From Candidatus Dadabacteria bacterium (GTDB lineage Bacteria > Desulfobacterota_D > UBA1144 > Nemesobacterales > Nemesobacteraceae): 42,520 nt of DNA. The translations under genes and the position numbers were made by a program. The stretch's first letter is position 1. Each line of letters begins with the position of its first letter. The stretch covers positions 1 to 42,520 of the forward strand of contig JAJEGO010000056.1 in assembly GCA_022819805.1 (NCBI GenBank), in the 5' to 3' direction. Positions 7,817 to 15,645 of this stretch are shown here, piece by piece. The notes under the pieces were generated by a model that made no database searches, was not told the origin of the DNA, and saw only the letters and a program-made list of their open reading frames with translations.

Positions 7817-9649
7817 CTATAGATCAGTTCGATCCAGATAGCGAATATCCCAGAGACCGTACAACGTGGGAGTTATATCGCCGAAGACGTTTCGGACGGC
7901 GCTCAGCCGTTCGGAATGTGTGGTGTAGATAAGCGGCACGTTCTCGGCCGCGATTTCCTGGGCGCGGTGGTAGAGCGCTACGCGCTTGTCACGATCCAGT
8001 TCCTGGCTGGCCCTTATGTAAAGGTCGTCAATTTCGGCTTCCCAGAGCGTCGCCGGCTGCGCCTGTCTCGGATACCAAAGGTGAAGAATCTCGCTACTGT
8101 GCCATAAAGCAATGCCGCTATGCGGGTCCGCTTCGCCGGTGAAGCCGATCACAACGGCTTCCCAGTCATAGGAGGCTGTCAACCGGGGAAGAAGGTCGTG
8201 GCGGAACTCTATCTGTCTGAAATCCACCTTGATGCCGATGTCCTCGAGACCCTGTTGGATGATCATTCCAACCCTTTCACGCACGCTGTTCTGGGTGTTG
8301 GTCACCAGCGAGAACTCGATCGGGTTGCCCGCGTCGTCTTCGCGAATCCCGTCCCCGTCGGTATCCATCCAGCCGAGGTCATCGAGAATGCGGTTGGCTT
8401 CGGCGATGTCGTACTCGTACCGTCGCACGACCGGATTGTGGAAGTCACCCGCTGACGGACTGATGGAAGACCACTGCGGGGAACCGAGTCCGTGCTGTAC
8501 GTCGCGGATGATCGCGTCTTTGTCAACGCTGTGCGTGACAGCCTGGCGGAACTGCGTGTTCTGGAACCACTTCAGCTTGTTCGGCGGGACGTAGGGCTCC
8601 CCCGTGTCCGGGTTTGCTCCGGGGTTCATGTTGAAAGTCAGAAATGTTGACCCGAAACCGGGACCTCTCCTGTAGATAGTGAAGTTTCCCTCCGCCTGCA
8701 GCGGTTCAAGTTCCGCGAACTCCTCGCCCAGCACACCATGAATGTCTGTCTCCCCGGACCTGAACTTGGCGAGTACGGTCTCCGAGTCGGGAACGATAAG
8801 TCGAACGATTTTATCCAAGTACGGCAAGCTGCGGCCTTCATCATCCCTAAGCCAGTAGTTCGGATTGCGACGCAGGACCACGCGGTTGCCCGGGTCGTAG
8901 CGCTCGATGGTAAATGGACCGGTGCCGATGACCTCGGTCGGGTCCGTGTCAATATCCCATACCTCGTTGAAAGTGCCGTTGTCCACGTACGGTTCCAGAA
9001 TGTGTTTTGGATAGATAGCGGTACCCATGGAGCGGAGGAAGGGGGCAAACGGTACCGGTAAAACGCACCGGACAGTATAGTCGTCAAGCGCCGTAACGGT
9101 CATCTCCGCCTTTCTGGTAGGGTCGTCCAGAAACCGGAAGTTAAACGCCGCCCTGGCGGTTGCCTCGATATCCCCGTTGTAGATGATGCGGTTGAAGGTG
9201 AACTCCACGTCGTGCGCCGTGAAAGGTTCTCCGTCATGCCACTTCACGTCCTCGCGCAGGGAGAAAATCCATGTCAGACCGTCATCCGAACGCGTCCAGG
9301 ACTCGGCCAGCGCCGGCTCAACCTGATCGGTCATCCACGAGGTCTCGGTCAGGCCCTCAAAGAGATATCCAAGAACATCTGCCGACCCCGCGTCCGTCAC
9401 AAGGGCGAGGTTCAGGGTAGCCGGTTCGGAAATAGTGGCAAGCGTTAGTGTTCTCTCCTCGGAACTATCTTGGAAGCAGGCAAGCAACGACAGCACTGCA
9501 GAAAACGCAAGGGCAACGAGAAAAACACCGCCCCGGCCGCATGACTTCCGCCATCGCCTTTGTGAGCAGGCAGTACAGCCCTTCCCAAGTTCATGATATG
9601 AAGGATTGTCGGTGCCAATATAACCTTGTGAATTTCGCCTGTGGAACAT
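7817..9649 (-). CDS. Family 5 extracellular solute-binding lipoprotein (peptide/nickel ABC transporter type)
   Basis: This roughly 610-residue protein is a DppA/OppA-type periplasmic binding protein. Typical blocks are EPATLNLALVTDAGS, LFEGLTETS, TWIFSLREDVKWHDGEPFTAHDVEFT, GTGPFTIERYDPGNRVVLRRNP, the FRQAVTHSVDK core and a C-terminal HRAQEIAAENVPLIYTTH. A long basic N-region, a hydrophobic stretch and LSLLAC indicate a lipoprotein anchored at Cys58. The ATG at 9649 is chosen because GGAGG lies 8 bases before it; the frame runs further upstream. No permease or ATPase gene is adjacent. Arg codons are mostly CGN, unlike the AGA/AGG-rich neighbours, suggesting a foreign origin. Ligand unknown. 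Confidence 0.85.
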   Translation of the reverse strand: MFHRRNSQGYIGTDNPSYHELGKGCTACSQRRWRKSCGRGGVFLVALAFSAVLSLLACFQDSSEERTLTLATISEPATLNLALVTDAGSADVLGYLFEGLTETSWMTDQVEPALAESWTRSDDGLTWIFSLREDVKWHDGEPFTAHDVEFTFNRIIYNGDIEATARAAFNFRFLDDPTRKAEMTVTALDDYTVRCVLPVPFAPFLRSMGTAIYPKHILEPYVDNGTFNEVWDIDTDPTEVIGTGPFTIERYDPGNRVVLRRNPNYWLRDDEGRSLPYLDKIVRLIVPDSETVLAKFRSGETDIHGVLGEEFAELEPLQAEGNFTIYRRGPGFGSTFLTFNMNPGANPDTGEPYVPPNKLKWFQNTQFRQAVTHSVDKDAIIRDVQHGLGSPQWSSISPSAGDFHNPVVRRYEYDIAEANRILDDLGWMDTDGDGIREDDAGNPIEFSLVTNTQNSVRERVGMIIQQGLEDIGIKVDFRQIEFRHDLLPRLTASYDWEAVVIGFTGEADPHSGIALWHSSEILHLWYPRQAQPATLWEAEIDDLYIRASQELDRDKRVALYHRAQEIAAENVPLIYTTHSERLSAVRNVFGDITPTLYGLWDIRYLDRTDL

Positions 9650-9829
9650 ACTTTCTGCCTCCATGTTCAAGTTGCTGATCTTACTCTGTTGAACTATCCA
9701 GTTAGCACTAATCAAAAACTAAGCGTTACATTAGATTTGTCAAACCGCGTGCAGACGGAAACCACGTGTGTAAAACGCCGAGATATTAGTGAAAACCCGC
9801 CTGTCATCCGACTCCCAGATGCCTTCAGG

Positions 9830-9863
9830 TTACTCTACTGAGCAAAAATTCTCAGCAGGGTAA
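9830..9863. repeat. Long stem-loop between divergent genes
   Basis: TTACTCTACTGAG and CTCAGCAGGGTAA form a 13-position stem with one mismatch and one G-T pair around an 8-base A/T-rich loop. It sits 23 bases upstream of the rpiB-like promoter -35. No gene ends here, so it is not a terminator for any annotated gene. An operator or a leftover of a removed gene is possible. Confidence 0.5.
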
Positions 9864-9885
9864 TTCACACCAGTTAGCAGATTGT

Positions 9886-9914
9886 TTGACCCCGTGATGT
9901 TGCCGCCATATTAT
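9886..9914 (+). promoter_or_regulatory. Sigma70-type promoter for the rpiB-like/asd/dapA operon
   Basis: TTGACC, a 17-base spacer and TATTAT; each hexamer matches the consensus at five of six bases. The predicted start is near 9921, leaving a leader of about 54 bases that includes GGAGA upstream of the ATG at 9975. Confidence 0.65.
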
Positions 9915-9974
9915 GGTATAGACTATATAAAAATGGATCGGCACGTTTTCCGGTCCGAGGAAGGAGACCCGAAG

Positions 9975-10427
9975 ATGAAGATCGCTGTTGGAAGTGACGA
10001 AAAAAACGCCCTCACCGACGAGGTAATAGAGGAGCTTCGCAAAAGGGACATGGAAGTTGAGCTTTTCGGACCGCTTGCGGACAAAAACGAGGAATGGGCG
10101 GAAGTCGCTGAACAGGTGGCCGAGAGGGTTTCTGAAAAAGAGTGCGACCAGGGAATACTGTTCTGCTCGACGGGAACGGGGGTAAGCATCGCTGCGAACA
10201 AGGTCCCCGGAATAAGGGCGGCTTTGTGTACGGATTCAAAGACAGCAGCGGGCGCGCGCATGTGGAACGATGCGAACATACTTGCCATGAGCCTGCGTCT
10301 TGTATCCCCTGACGTAGCGAAAGAGATCCTCGACGCGTGGTTCCGGAGCGAACCTGATCCTTCGGAGAAGGAAAACATAGAAAAAGTAGCCGGAATCGAA
10401 TCAAAGTACCGCGATCCGGCGGACTGA
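9975..10427 (+). CDS. RpiB/LacA/LacB-family sugar-phosphate isomerase-like protein
   Basis: The 150-residue protein has the RpiB fold signature: GILFCSTGTGVSIAANKVPGIRAALC with the expected Cys64, and NDANILAMSLRLV. Classical RpiB interconverts ribose-5-P and ribulose-5-P. Here the N-terminal GSDHAG motif reads GSDEKN, and the CHD motif after the active-site loop reads CTD. Both conserved His positions are therefore replaced, and RpiB activity is not assured. The start at 9975 is supported by GGAGA upstream and family length. It leads an operon with asd, 7 bases away. Confidence 0.75.
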   Translation: MKIAVGSDEKNALTDEVIEELRKRDMEVELFGPLADKNEEWAEVAEQVAERVSEKECDQGILFCSTGTGVSIAANKVPGIRAALCTDSKTAAGARMWNDANILAMSLRLVSPDVAKEILDAWFRSEPDPSEKENIEKVAGIESKYRDPAD

Positions 10428-10434
10428 TCGGAAA

Positions 10435-11466
10435 ATGGAAAGAAAAGAAAAATATAGCGTGGCGATAGCGGGAGCCACGGGGGCCGTGGGACAGGAGATG
10501 ATGCAGATACTCGAGGAAAGAAATTTCCCCGTGGGAGAGCTTCGCCTTCTCGCCTCAGAGCGCTCCCGCGGGAGAAAATACAGCTTCTGCGGAAGGGACA
10601 TAGCCGTTTCGGTGCTGGGCGAGAACTCCTTTCGCGACATAGACATAGCGCTTTTCTCCGCGGGCTCAGAGAGAAGCAGAAAGTACGCGGATCGCGCCGT
10701 CGCAAGCGGAGCGGTGGTTATCGATAACAGTTCAGCGTTTCGGATGGACCCTGAGGTTCCACTCGTAGTACCTGAAATAAACGCCCCGGCAGCCGCGCTT
10801 CACTCGAAAAAAGGAATAGTGGCAAATCCCAACTGCACGACCGCCGTAGCCGTTATGGCCCTTAAGCCAATTCATGACATATCAAGAATAAAAAGGGTGG
10901 TAGCGACGAGCTTTCAGGCGGTCTCGGGAGCGGGAGCCGGCGGAATAGCGGAACTTGAAAGCCAAGTGCGAAGCTGGTCAGAGAGCGAAGAGCCCCCGAA
11001 GGAAACAAACACGTTTCCCCACCAGATAGCCTTTAACGTGATTCCGCACATAGATTCTTTTACGGAAAGCGGTTACACGAAGGAAGAGATGAAGCTCCAT
11101 AACGAAACGCGCAAGATACTGGGGGATGACTCCATGCTCCTCACGGCGACAACCGTTAGGGTTCCGGTTTTCCGGTCCCACTCGGTCTCGCTTAACATTG
11201 AAACGGAGAGAAAAGTGACAGTGGAGGAAGCAAGGGAAGCCATAAGGAATTTCCCCGGGGTCTCGCTCGTTGACGACCCGGAAAGTCTCGACTACCCGAT
11301 GCCGGTTGAGAGTTCGGGAAAAGACGACTGCTTCGTGGGAAGGATCAGGGAGGATTATACGGTCAAAAACGGTCTTTCTCTCTGGGTAAGTGGAGACCAG
11401 TTAAGAAAGGGGGCCGCGCTTAATGCCGTGCAGATAGCGGAGCTTCTGGTTCAAAACCATGTCTGA
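10435..11466 (+). CDS. asd: Aspartate-semialdehyde dehydrogenase
   Basis: It reduces aspartyl-4-phosphate to aspartate semialdehyde, the branch point for lysine/DAP, threonine and methionine. The 343-residue protein has the N-terminal NADP fold (VAIAGATGAVGQEMMQIL), IDNSSAFRMDPEVPLVVPEIN and the catalytic Cys in GIVANPNCTTA. It also has SFQAVSGAGAGG and the substrate-binding region FRSHSVSLNIET. It shares the operon with dapA, the next lysine-pathway enzyme. Its last 8 bases overlap the following gene. Confidence 0.95.
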   Translation: MERKEKYSVAIAGATGAVGQEMMQILEERNFPVGELRLLASERSRGRKYSFCGRDIAVSVLGENSFRDIDIALFSAGSERSRKYADRAVASGAVVIDNSSAFRMDPEVPLVVPEINAPAAALHSKKGIVANPNCTTAVAVMALKPIHDISRIKRVVATSFQAVSGAGAGGIAELESQVRSWSESEEPPKETNTFPHQIAFNVIPHIDSFTESGYTKEEMKLHNETRKILGDDSMLLTATTVRVPVFRSHSVSLNIETERKVTVEEAREAIRNFPGVSLVDDPESLDYPMPVESSGKDDCFVGRIREDYTVKNGLSLWVSGDQLRKGAALNAVQIAELLVQNHV

Positions 11467-11986
11467 GACAGGTATTTTGAAAAAGCTTTCGGATTTTTTC
11501 CTCGCGCCGTCGAGGATCGACTCCGATGAACTGAAGGAACTGCTCGGGGAAGACGATTCCGTGCTGCTCACGGTTCCGACCCTCAGTTCCACGTACAAGC
11601 CGAGGGCCTGGATAGACAGAAACACTTTCTTCAGAAGCATTCTGATGCTTACGAAAAAAAGGATCCTGATACTTAAAGACAGTTCCAAAGTGAACGTTCT
11701 CAGGGACATAGAGCTTAACACCATAACGCATCACAAGTTCGGTTCCACCAGAAGCAAGGGACTCAAGCTTGAAATAAAAACAGTTGACGCGGAAGACTCA
11801 ATAATGTTTCATCAGCAGTACAGAAAGGAATTTGAGGAGCTTTCCGGAAAATTCGAAGAGACAATGGCGCAGGCCCTTGAACTTTCCGCGGGAGGTGGAG
11901 AGACTCTTTTCTGCATGCACTGCGGGGTAAAAATTCCCGCGGCAAGCGTCTTCTGTTCTTCCTGCGGCAAAAAAGTTAGGGTATAG
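11459..11986 (+). CDS. PH-like domain protein with C-terminal zinc ribbon
   Basis: This 175-residue protein of unknown function has a central bacterial-PH-like region (about 50-130). That region shows the alternating pattern FRSILMLTKKRILIL, then VNVLRDIELNTITHHKFG, then KGLKLEIKTVDAEDSIMF. A C-terminal zinc ribbon follows (CMHCGVKIP, spacer, CSSCGKKV). No signal peptide or membrane segment is visible. It overlaps asd by 8 bases and precedes dapA by 21, so it is co-transcribed with lysine synthesis genes; nothing in the sequence links it to that pathway. Confidence 0.65.
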   Translation: MSETGILKKLSDFFLAPSRIDSDELKELLGEDDSVLLTVPTLSSTYKPRAWIDRNTFFRSILMLTKKRILILKDSSKVNVLRDIELNTITHHKFGSTRSKGLKLEIKTVDAEDSIMFHQQYRKEFEELSGKFEETMAQALELSAGGGETLFCMHCGVKIPAASVFCSSCGKKVRV

Positions 11987-12007
11987 CCTTCGGGAGCGGA
12001 TAATAAA

Positions 12008-12883
12008 TTGATACACGGTTCGATAGTAGCGATAGTAACGCCCTTTGCGGACGGCGCAGTTGACTACGGGCGGCTCGAGGAGCTAATAGAGTTCCACATA
12101 GAGAGCGGAACCCACGGCATAGTTCCGGTCGGAACCACCGGGGAATCCCCCACCCTGTCCCACGCGGAGCACGAAGAAGTAATAAATTTCACCGTGGATA
12201 CGGTAAAGCAAAGGGTTCCCGTGGTCGCGGGCACAGGTTCAAACAGCACCGAGGAAGCCCTGCGACTCACGAGATTCGCAGAGCGGGCCGGCACGGACGC
12301 AGCCCTGGTGGTGACCCCTTACTACAACAAGCCCACCCAAGAAGGCGTCTATCGACATTTCCGCACCATTGCCGACGAGACTTCTGTTCCCCTGATACTC
12401 TACAACGTGCCCGGCCGTACGGTAGTGAACATAGAACCGGAGACCGTGGAGAGGCTCTTTTGCGACTGCGAGAGCATAATCGGCATCAAGGAAGCCTCGG
12501 GATCGCTTGAGCAGGCAAGCAGGATCATTTCCCTCTGCGGAGAGGACCTGATCCTTCTCTCGGGAGACGACGCGGTTAACTACCCCCTTCTGGCAGTCGG
12601 GGGCAAGGGGTTTATAAGCGTGACGGCGAACATAGCTCCCACGGACGTAGCGGAGATGTACAACTCTTTTGCCGGGGGGGAATTTGAGAAGGCTAAAGAG
12701 CTTCATTACCGGCTTCTTCCGTTAAACAGCGTTTTGTTTGTGGAATCAAACCCGATACCCGTAAAGGCCGCCTTGGCTGTCATGGGAAAAATCGGCTCGG
12801 AGATAAGGGCCCCGCTTTATGAGCTTTCGGGAGAAAATCTCGAAAGACTGAAAAGAGAGCTTGAGAACTACGGGCTCACGTAA
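12008..12883 (+). CDS. dapA: 4-hydroxy-tetrahydrodipicolinate synthase
   Basis: It condenses aspartate semialdehyde with pyruvate, the first committed step to DAP and lysine. The 291-residue TIM barrel has the VGTTGESPTLSHAEH motif, YYNKPTQEG with the catalytic Tyr, YNVPGRT, and the Schiff-base Lys in GIKEASG. The start is a TTG (frame MIHGSIVAIVTPF), which matches the family N-terminus exactly; GGAG lies upstream. The gene is 8 bases from rnhB. Confidence 0.95.
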   Translation: MIHGSIVAIVTPFADGAVDYGRLEELIEFHIESGTHGIVPVGTTGESPTLSHAEHEEVINFTVDTVKQRVPVVAGTGSNSTEEALRLTRFAERAGTDAALVVTPYYNKPTQEGVYRHFRTIADETSVPLILYNVPGRTVVNIEPETVERLFCDCESIIGIKEASGSLEQASRIISLCGEDLILLSGDDAVNYPLLAVGGKGFISVTANIAPTDVAEMYNSFAGGEFEKAKELHYRLLPLNSVLFVESNPIPVKAALAVMGKIGSEIRAPLYELSGENLERLKRELENYGLT

Positions 12884-12891
12884 CACGGAAA

Positions 12892-13494
12892 TTGTCTGAA
12901 TCGGACTGTATCCTAGATATCGAGAATGGAACCCTGAGATCCGGGAGGATCGTAGCCGGCGTTGACGAAGCCGGAAGAGGATGCCTCGCGGGACCGGTAG
13001 TGGCAGGTGCCGTCATACTCGATGAGAGCCGGCCGATTCACGGACTCAGGGACTCCAAGGCGCTTTCCGAGAGAAAGCGAAACGAGCTTTTCGAACAGAT
13101 CCGGGAAAGAGCCCTCGCCTACTCGGTCGGCATGACCGCGCCTGAGGAGATCGACCGCATAAACATTCTGCAGGCAGCGCTTCTCGCGATGGAAGAAGCC
13201 GTTCTGGACCTGCGGAAAAAACCGGACTGCATCCTCATAGACGGCAACTCCAAGACCTCCCTCCCGATTGAGCAGAAGACGATAGTAAAGGGCGACTCGA
13301 AGTGCGCCTCCATAGCCGCCGCTTCAATTGTCGCGAAAGTCACAAGAGATCGCATCATGACCGAGATTGAAAGAGAGTATCCCGGATACGGCTTTTCCCG
13401 TCACAAAGGGTACCCAACGAAAGAACATCTCGGTGCCCTGCGAAACCTGGGACCCTGCCCCATACATAGAAAATCCTTTAAAGGTGTCTTATAA
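12892..13494 (+). CDS. rnhB: Ribonuclease HII
   Basis: It cleaves RNA in RNA-DNA hybrids and removes misincorporated ribonucleotides. The 200-residue protein has the family motif VAGVDEAGRGCLAGPVVAGAV with catalytic Asp-Glu, LRDSKALSERKR, ILIDGNSK and VKGDSKCASIAAASIVAKVTRD with further metal-binding Asp residues. It ends with a typical GYPTKEH-L segment. The start is a TTG 8 bases after the dapA stop. Confidence 0.94.
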   Translation: MSESDCILDIENGTLRSGRIVAGVDEAGRGCLAGPVVAGAVILDESRPIHGLRDSKALSERKRNELFEQIRERALAYSVGMTAPEEIDRINILQAALLAMEEAVLDLRKKPDCILIDGNSKTSLPIEQKTIVKGDSKCASIAAASIVAKVTRDRIMTEIEREYPGYGFSRHKGYPTKEHLGALRNLGPCPIHRKSFKGVL

Positions 13495-13549
13495 CTGATT
13501 GACATAATTATATCTTGACTTTTTCCTGCTGTTGAAATGTAATATAAGT

Positions 13550-13900
13550 ATGTCTGGAATACTTTCAGATCTGTCTTTGCCGGACAAGCTTTATTTCAAG
13601 ATAGGGGAAGTAAGCGAGATCATAGGAGTAAAGCCCTATGTCCTGAGGTACTGGGAAACCGAGTTCAAAGAGGTAAGACCCATCAGGAGGAAGTCCCAGA
13701 GGCTCTACGACAAGGACACGATCTACCTCTTCCACAAGATAAAGCACCTGCTTCACGATCAGAAGTTCACCATAGCCGGAGTGCAAAAAAGACTCAGGGA
13801 TGAGAAAAGCGGAAGCGGTAATATATCCCCTCTCTATTCAGACAAAGCGCTGTTGCGCGAAATTCTAAATGAGTTAAAATCCCTGAGAAAGGATCTCTAA
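13550..13900 (+). CDS. MerR-family transcriptional regulator
   Basis: The 116-residue protein has an N-terminal winged-helix MerR domain (KLYFKIGEVSEIIGVKPYVLRYWE) with the standard RLYDKDTIYLFHKIKHLL wing and helix. A FTIAGVQKRL motif and a short C-terminal coil follow. It lacks a metal-binding Cys set, so it is not a metal sensor of the classic type. Similar small regulators often sit beside tRNA genes in Proteobacteria-like genomes. The ATG at 13550 is preferred to the TTG at 13532. Its target is unknown. Confidence 0.85.
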   Translation: MSGILSDLSLPDKLYFKIGEVSEIIGVKPYVLRYWETEFKEVRPIRRKSQRLYDKDTIYLFHKIKHLLHDQKFTIAGVQKRLRDEKSGSGNISPLYSDKALLREILNELKSLRKDL

Positions 13901-13948
13901 ACGGGCCATGCCGTGTCCCGTTCGCTTCTGATCCGGCTTCTATTCATA

Positions 13949-14024
13949 CGGGGTGTGGCGCAGTTGGTAGCGCACCGGTCTGGGGGACCGGGGGTCACCG
14001 GTTCAAATCCGGTCACCCCGACCA
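13949..14024 (+). tRNA. tRNA-Pro (GGG)
   Basis: A complete cloverleaf can be drawn by eye: acceptor CGGGGTG with CACCCCG, D stem GCGC/GCGC, anticodon stem CCGGT/ACCGG with loop CTGGGGG, and T arm ACCGG-TTCAAAT-CCGGT. The CCA end is encoded (ACCA). The anticodon reads GGG. Length 76. Confidence 0.95.
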
Positions 14025-14096
14025 AATCAAGTCCATAAGTTCGATTCCAAGGCAAACTCTGTTGTTTTCGCGGCTTTCACCCCGTGCCAAAACGGG

Positions 14097-14129
14097 CTGT
14101 TGCGAGAAATCCCTGATGGGTTAAAATCT
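14097..14129 (+). pseudogene. Remnant copy of the 3' end of the MerR gene
   Basis: CTGTTGCG, GAAAT and GTTAAAATC recur in the same order as at the end of the MerR gene (from 13850). Translated in the same frame they give LLREI...LKS in both places. The copy lies 18 bases before the second tRNA-Pro, just as the original lies before the first. This points to a tandem duplication of the merR 3' end plus tRNA. Confidence 0.55.
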
Positions 14130-14146
14130 AGCCGGAACTTTTTATT

Positions 14147-14223
14147 CGGGGTGTAGCGCAGCTTGGTAGCGCACCGGCTTCGGGAGCCGGGGGTCACCGG
14201 TTCAAATCCGGTCACCCCGACCA
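14147..14223 (+). tRNA. tRNA-Pro (CGG)
   Basis: Acceptor CGGGGTG with CACCCCG, D stem GCGC/GCGC, anticodon stem CCGGC/GCCGG with loop TTCGGGA, T arm identical to the first tRNA-Pro, and CCA encoded. The anticodon reads CGG. Outside the anticodon arm it differs from the neighbouring tRNA only by one substitution near the acceptor/D junction and one extra base in the D loop. Length 77. Confidence 0.95.
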
Positions 14224-14232
14224 TTCCCAGAC

Positions 14233-14991
14233 ATGAAGACTAAAATACTGCTTTCAAACGACGACGGGGTGAACTCAGAAGGCCTAAAAGCCCTTGGAAA
14301 CGCTCTGTCTCACCTCGGAGAGGTCTACACGGTGGCTCCCGACCGCGACCAGAGCGCTTCGAGCCACTCGCTCAACCTCATGAGACCTCTCAGAATCGAA
14401 GAAATCTCAGAGAGGGTGTTCTCCGTTGACGGAACTCCCACGGATTGCGTAAATCTCGCCGTGAACGGAATCCTGGGCGAGAAAAAACCCGATCTCTTGG
14501 TCTCTGGAATAAACATGGCCGCCAACATGGGAGATGACATAACGTATTCAGGAACCGTAAGCGCCGCGATAGAGGCGACCCTCATGAAAATCCCCGCAAT
14601 AGCGGTATCGCTTGCGGCAAAAAAGAACTTTCTGTTCTCAACCGCTGCCCATTACTCGAGAGTGACCGCGGAATTTGTTCTTAAAGCCGGTCTCCCCGAA
14701 AACACCCTGCTGAACGTGAACGTGCCTAACCTCCCGCTCGAGGAGATAAAGGGAATCCGTGTTACGCGCCAGGGTAAAAGGGTTTATCAGGCTCCGATAG
14801 TGGAAAAAACCGATCCCAGGGGAAAAAAGTATTACTGGATAGGCGGAAACGAGCTTGATTCCCTTAGAATTGAAAACTCTGACATAGTGTCCGTCCTTGA
14901 AGGCTACGTTTCCATAACCCCCATAAAGCTTGATATGACCGATTACGGATACCTTGAAGAGCTAAGAGAACAGCTAGAGAATCATGCTTAA
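14233..14991 (+). CDS. surE: 5'/3'-nucleotidase SurE
   Basis: This metal-dependent nucleotidase dephosphorylates nucleoside monophosphates under stress and in stationary phase. The 252-residue protein begins with the metal site ILLSNDDGVNSEGL and contains VAPDRDQSASSHSL, VDGTPTDCVNLAV, the metal-binding Asn in LVSGINMAANMGDD and the YSGTVSAAIEAT motif. The ATG follows the second tRNA-Pro by 9 bases, and the 3' end overlaps the next gene by 8. Confidence 0.94.
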   Translation: MKTKILLSNDDGVNSEGLKALGNALSHLGEVYTVAPDRDQSASSHSLNLMRPLRIEEISERVFSVDGTPTDCVNLAVNGILGEKKPDLLVSGINMAANMGDDITYSGTVSAAIEATLMKIPAIAVSLAAKKNFLFSTAAHYSRVTAEFVLKAGLPENTLLNVNVPNLPLEEIKGIRVTRQGKRVYQAPIVEKTDPRGKKYYWIGGNELDSLRIENSDIVSVLEGYVSITPIKLDMTDYGYLEELREQLENHA

Positions 14992-15565
14992 AAGCCTCTA
15001 CGACTGGATTCTGGGCTGGGCGGACAGAAAGCATGGTCCCTGGGCGCTTTCCCTGGTCTCCTTCACGGAAGCGTCTTTTTTCCCCATACCCCCCGATCCG
15101 CTTCTGATGGCGCTTTGTCTCGGAAACCCCCGGAAATCATACCGTTTCGCCTTTTACTGTTCCGTTTTTTCCGTGCTGGGAGCGGCGGCGGGATATCTCA
15201 TAGGATACTGGGTCTGGGAACTAGTCGGCGGCTTCTTTCTCTCTCATATAGTAACCCCGGAGACGTTCACGATTGTAGGCGACAAATATTCGGAGAGTGC
15301 GTTTGGAGCCGTTTTGGCCGCGGCCTTCACTCCCATACCTTTTAAGGCGTTTACCGTAACGGCGGGAGTCTTCAAGATCGACTTCCTCGCCTTCATCGCC
15401 GCCTGCGCCGTGGGAAGAACGGCCAGATTCGCGATAATAGCCTTCCTTCTTTCGGTTTTCGGAGCGAGGGTAAAATCGCTTATCGACAAATACTTCAACA
15501 CATTTACGGTTATATTTTTCATACTGCTTTTGGTTGGGGTGTTGCTTCTAAAAAAACTGGGGTAA
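14984..15565 (+). CDS. VTT/DedA-family membrane protein (YqaA type)
   Basis: The 193-residue protein has about four to five hydrophobic segments and the family signature SFTEASFFPIPPDPLLMAL near the N-terminus. The re-entrant glycine-rich AAAFTPIPFKAFTVTAG follows, then a conserved Arg in CAVGRTARF. VTT/DedA proteins move or scramble lipids such as undecaprenyl phosphate or phospholipids in the inner membrane; the substrate here is unknown. It overlaps surE by 8 bases and is probably translationally coupled. Confidence 0.82.
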   Translation: MLKSLYDWILGWADRKHGPWALSLVSFTEASFFPIPPDPLLMALCLGNPRKSYRFAFYCSVFSVLGAAAGYLIGYWVWELVGGFFLSHIVTPETFTIVGDKYSESAFGAVLAAAFTPIPFKAFTVTAGVFKIDFLAFIAACAVGRTARFAIIAFLLSVFGARVKSLIDKYFNTFTVIFFILLLVGVLLLKKLG

Positions 15566-15614
15566 AGTGCCTGACAAGAACTTTGCGGACGTGAGGACAC
15601 AGAAGGTGATTTGT

Positions 15615-15629
15615 TGGCACGTAACTTGC
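15615..15629 (+). promoter_or_regulatory. Sigma54 (RpoN)-like -24/-12 element
   Basis: TGGCACGTAACTTGC matches the RpoN consensus TGGCACRNNNNTTGC at every fixed base, with the GG and GC pairs at the proper spacing. It ends 16 bases before the isocitrate dehydrogenase ATG, so the predicted transcript start is about 5 bases upstream of that ATG. An enhancer-binding protein site was not identified. Confidence 0.5.
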
Positions 15630-15645
15630 GGCATAAAAACATATT

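Larger units (their letters stand above)
9650..9974. other. Gene-free divergent intergenic region
   Basis: This 325-base stretch separates the solute-binding protein gene (-) from the rpiB-like gene (+). It holds a 13-base-arm stem-loop and a good plus-strand promoter (listed separately). A minus-strand TTGACA near 9758-9763 (TGTCAA on the plus strand) lacks a convincing -10 at normal spacing. The short plus-strand ORF ending at 9841 has no ribosome site or recognisable product and I do not call it. Confidence 0.6.

Noticed and set aside
9641-9841. 66-residue plus-strand ORF in the divergent intergenic region
   Set aside because: No ribosome site or family; overlaps the start of the solute-binding protein gene.
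13499-13545. Promoter TTGACA/TTGACT...TAATAT before the MerR gene
   Set aside because: Spacers are wrong (19 bases or no matching -10) and the start would fall inside the coding region; kept out of the feature list.
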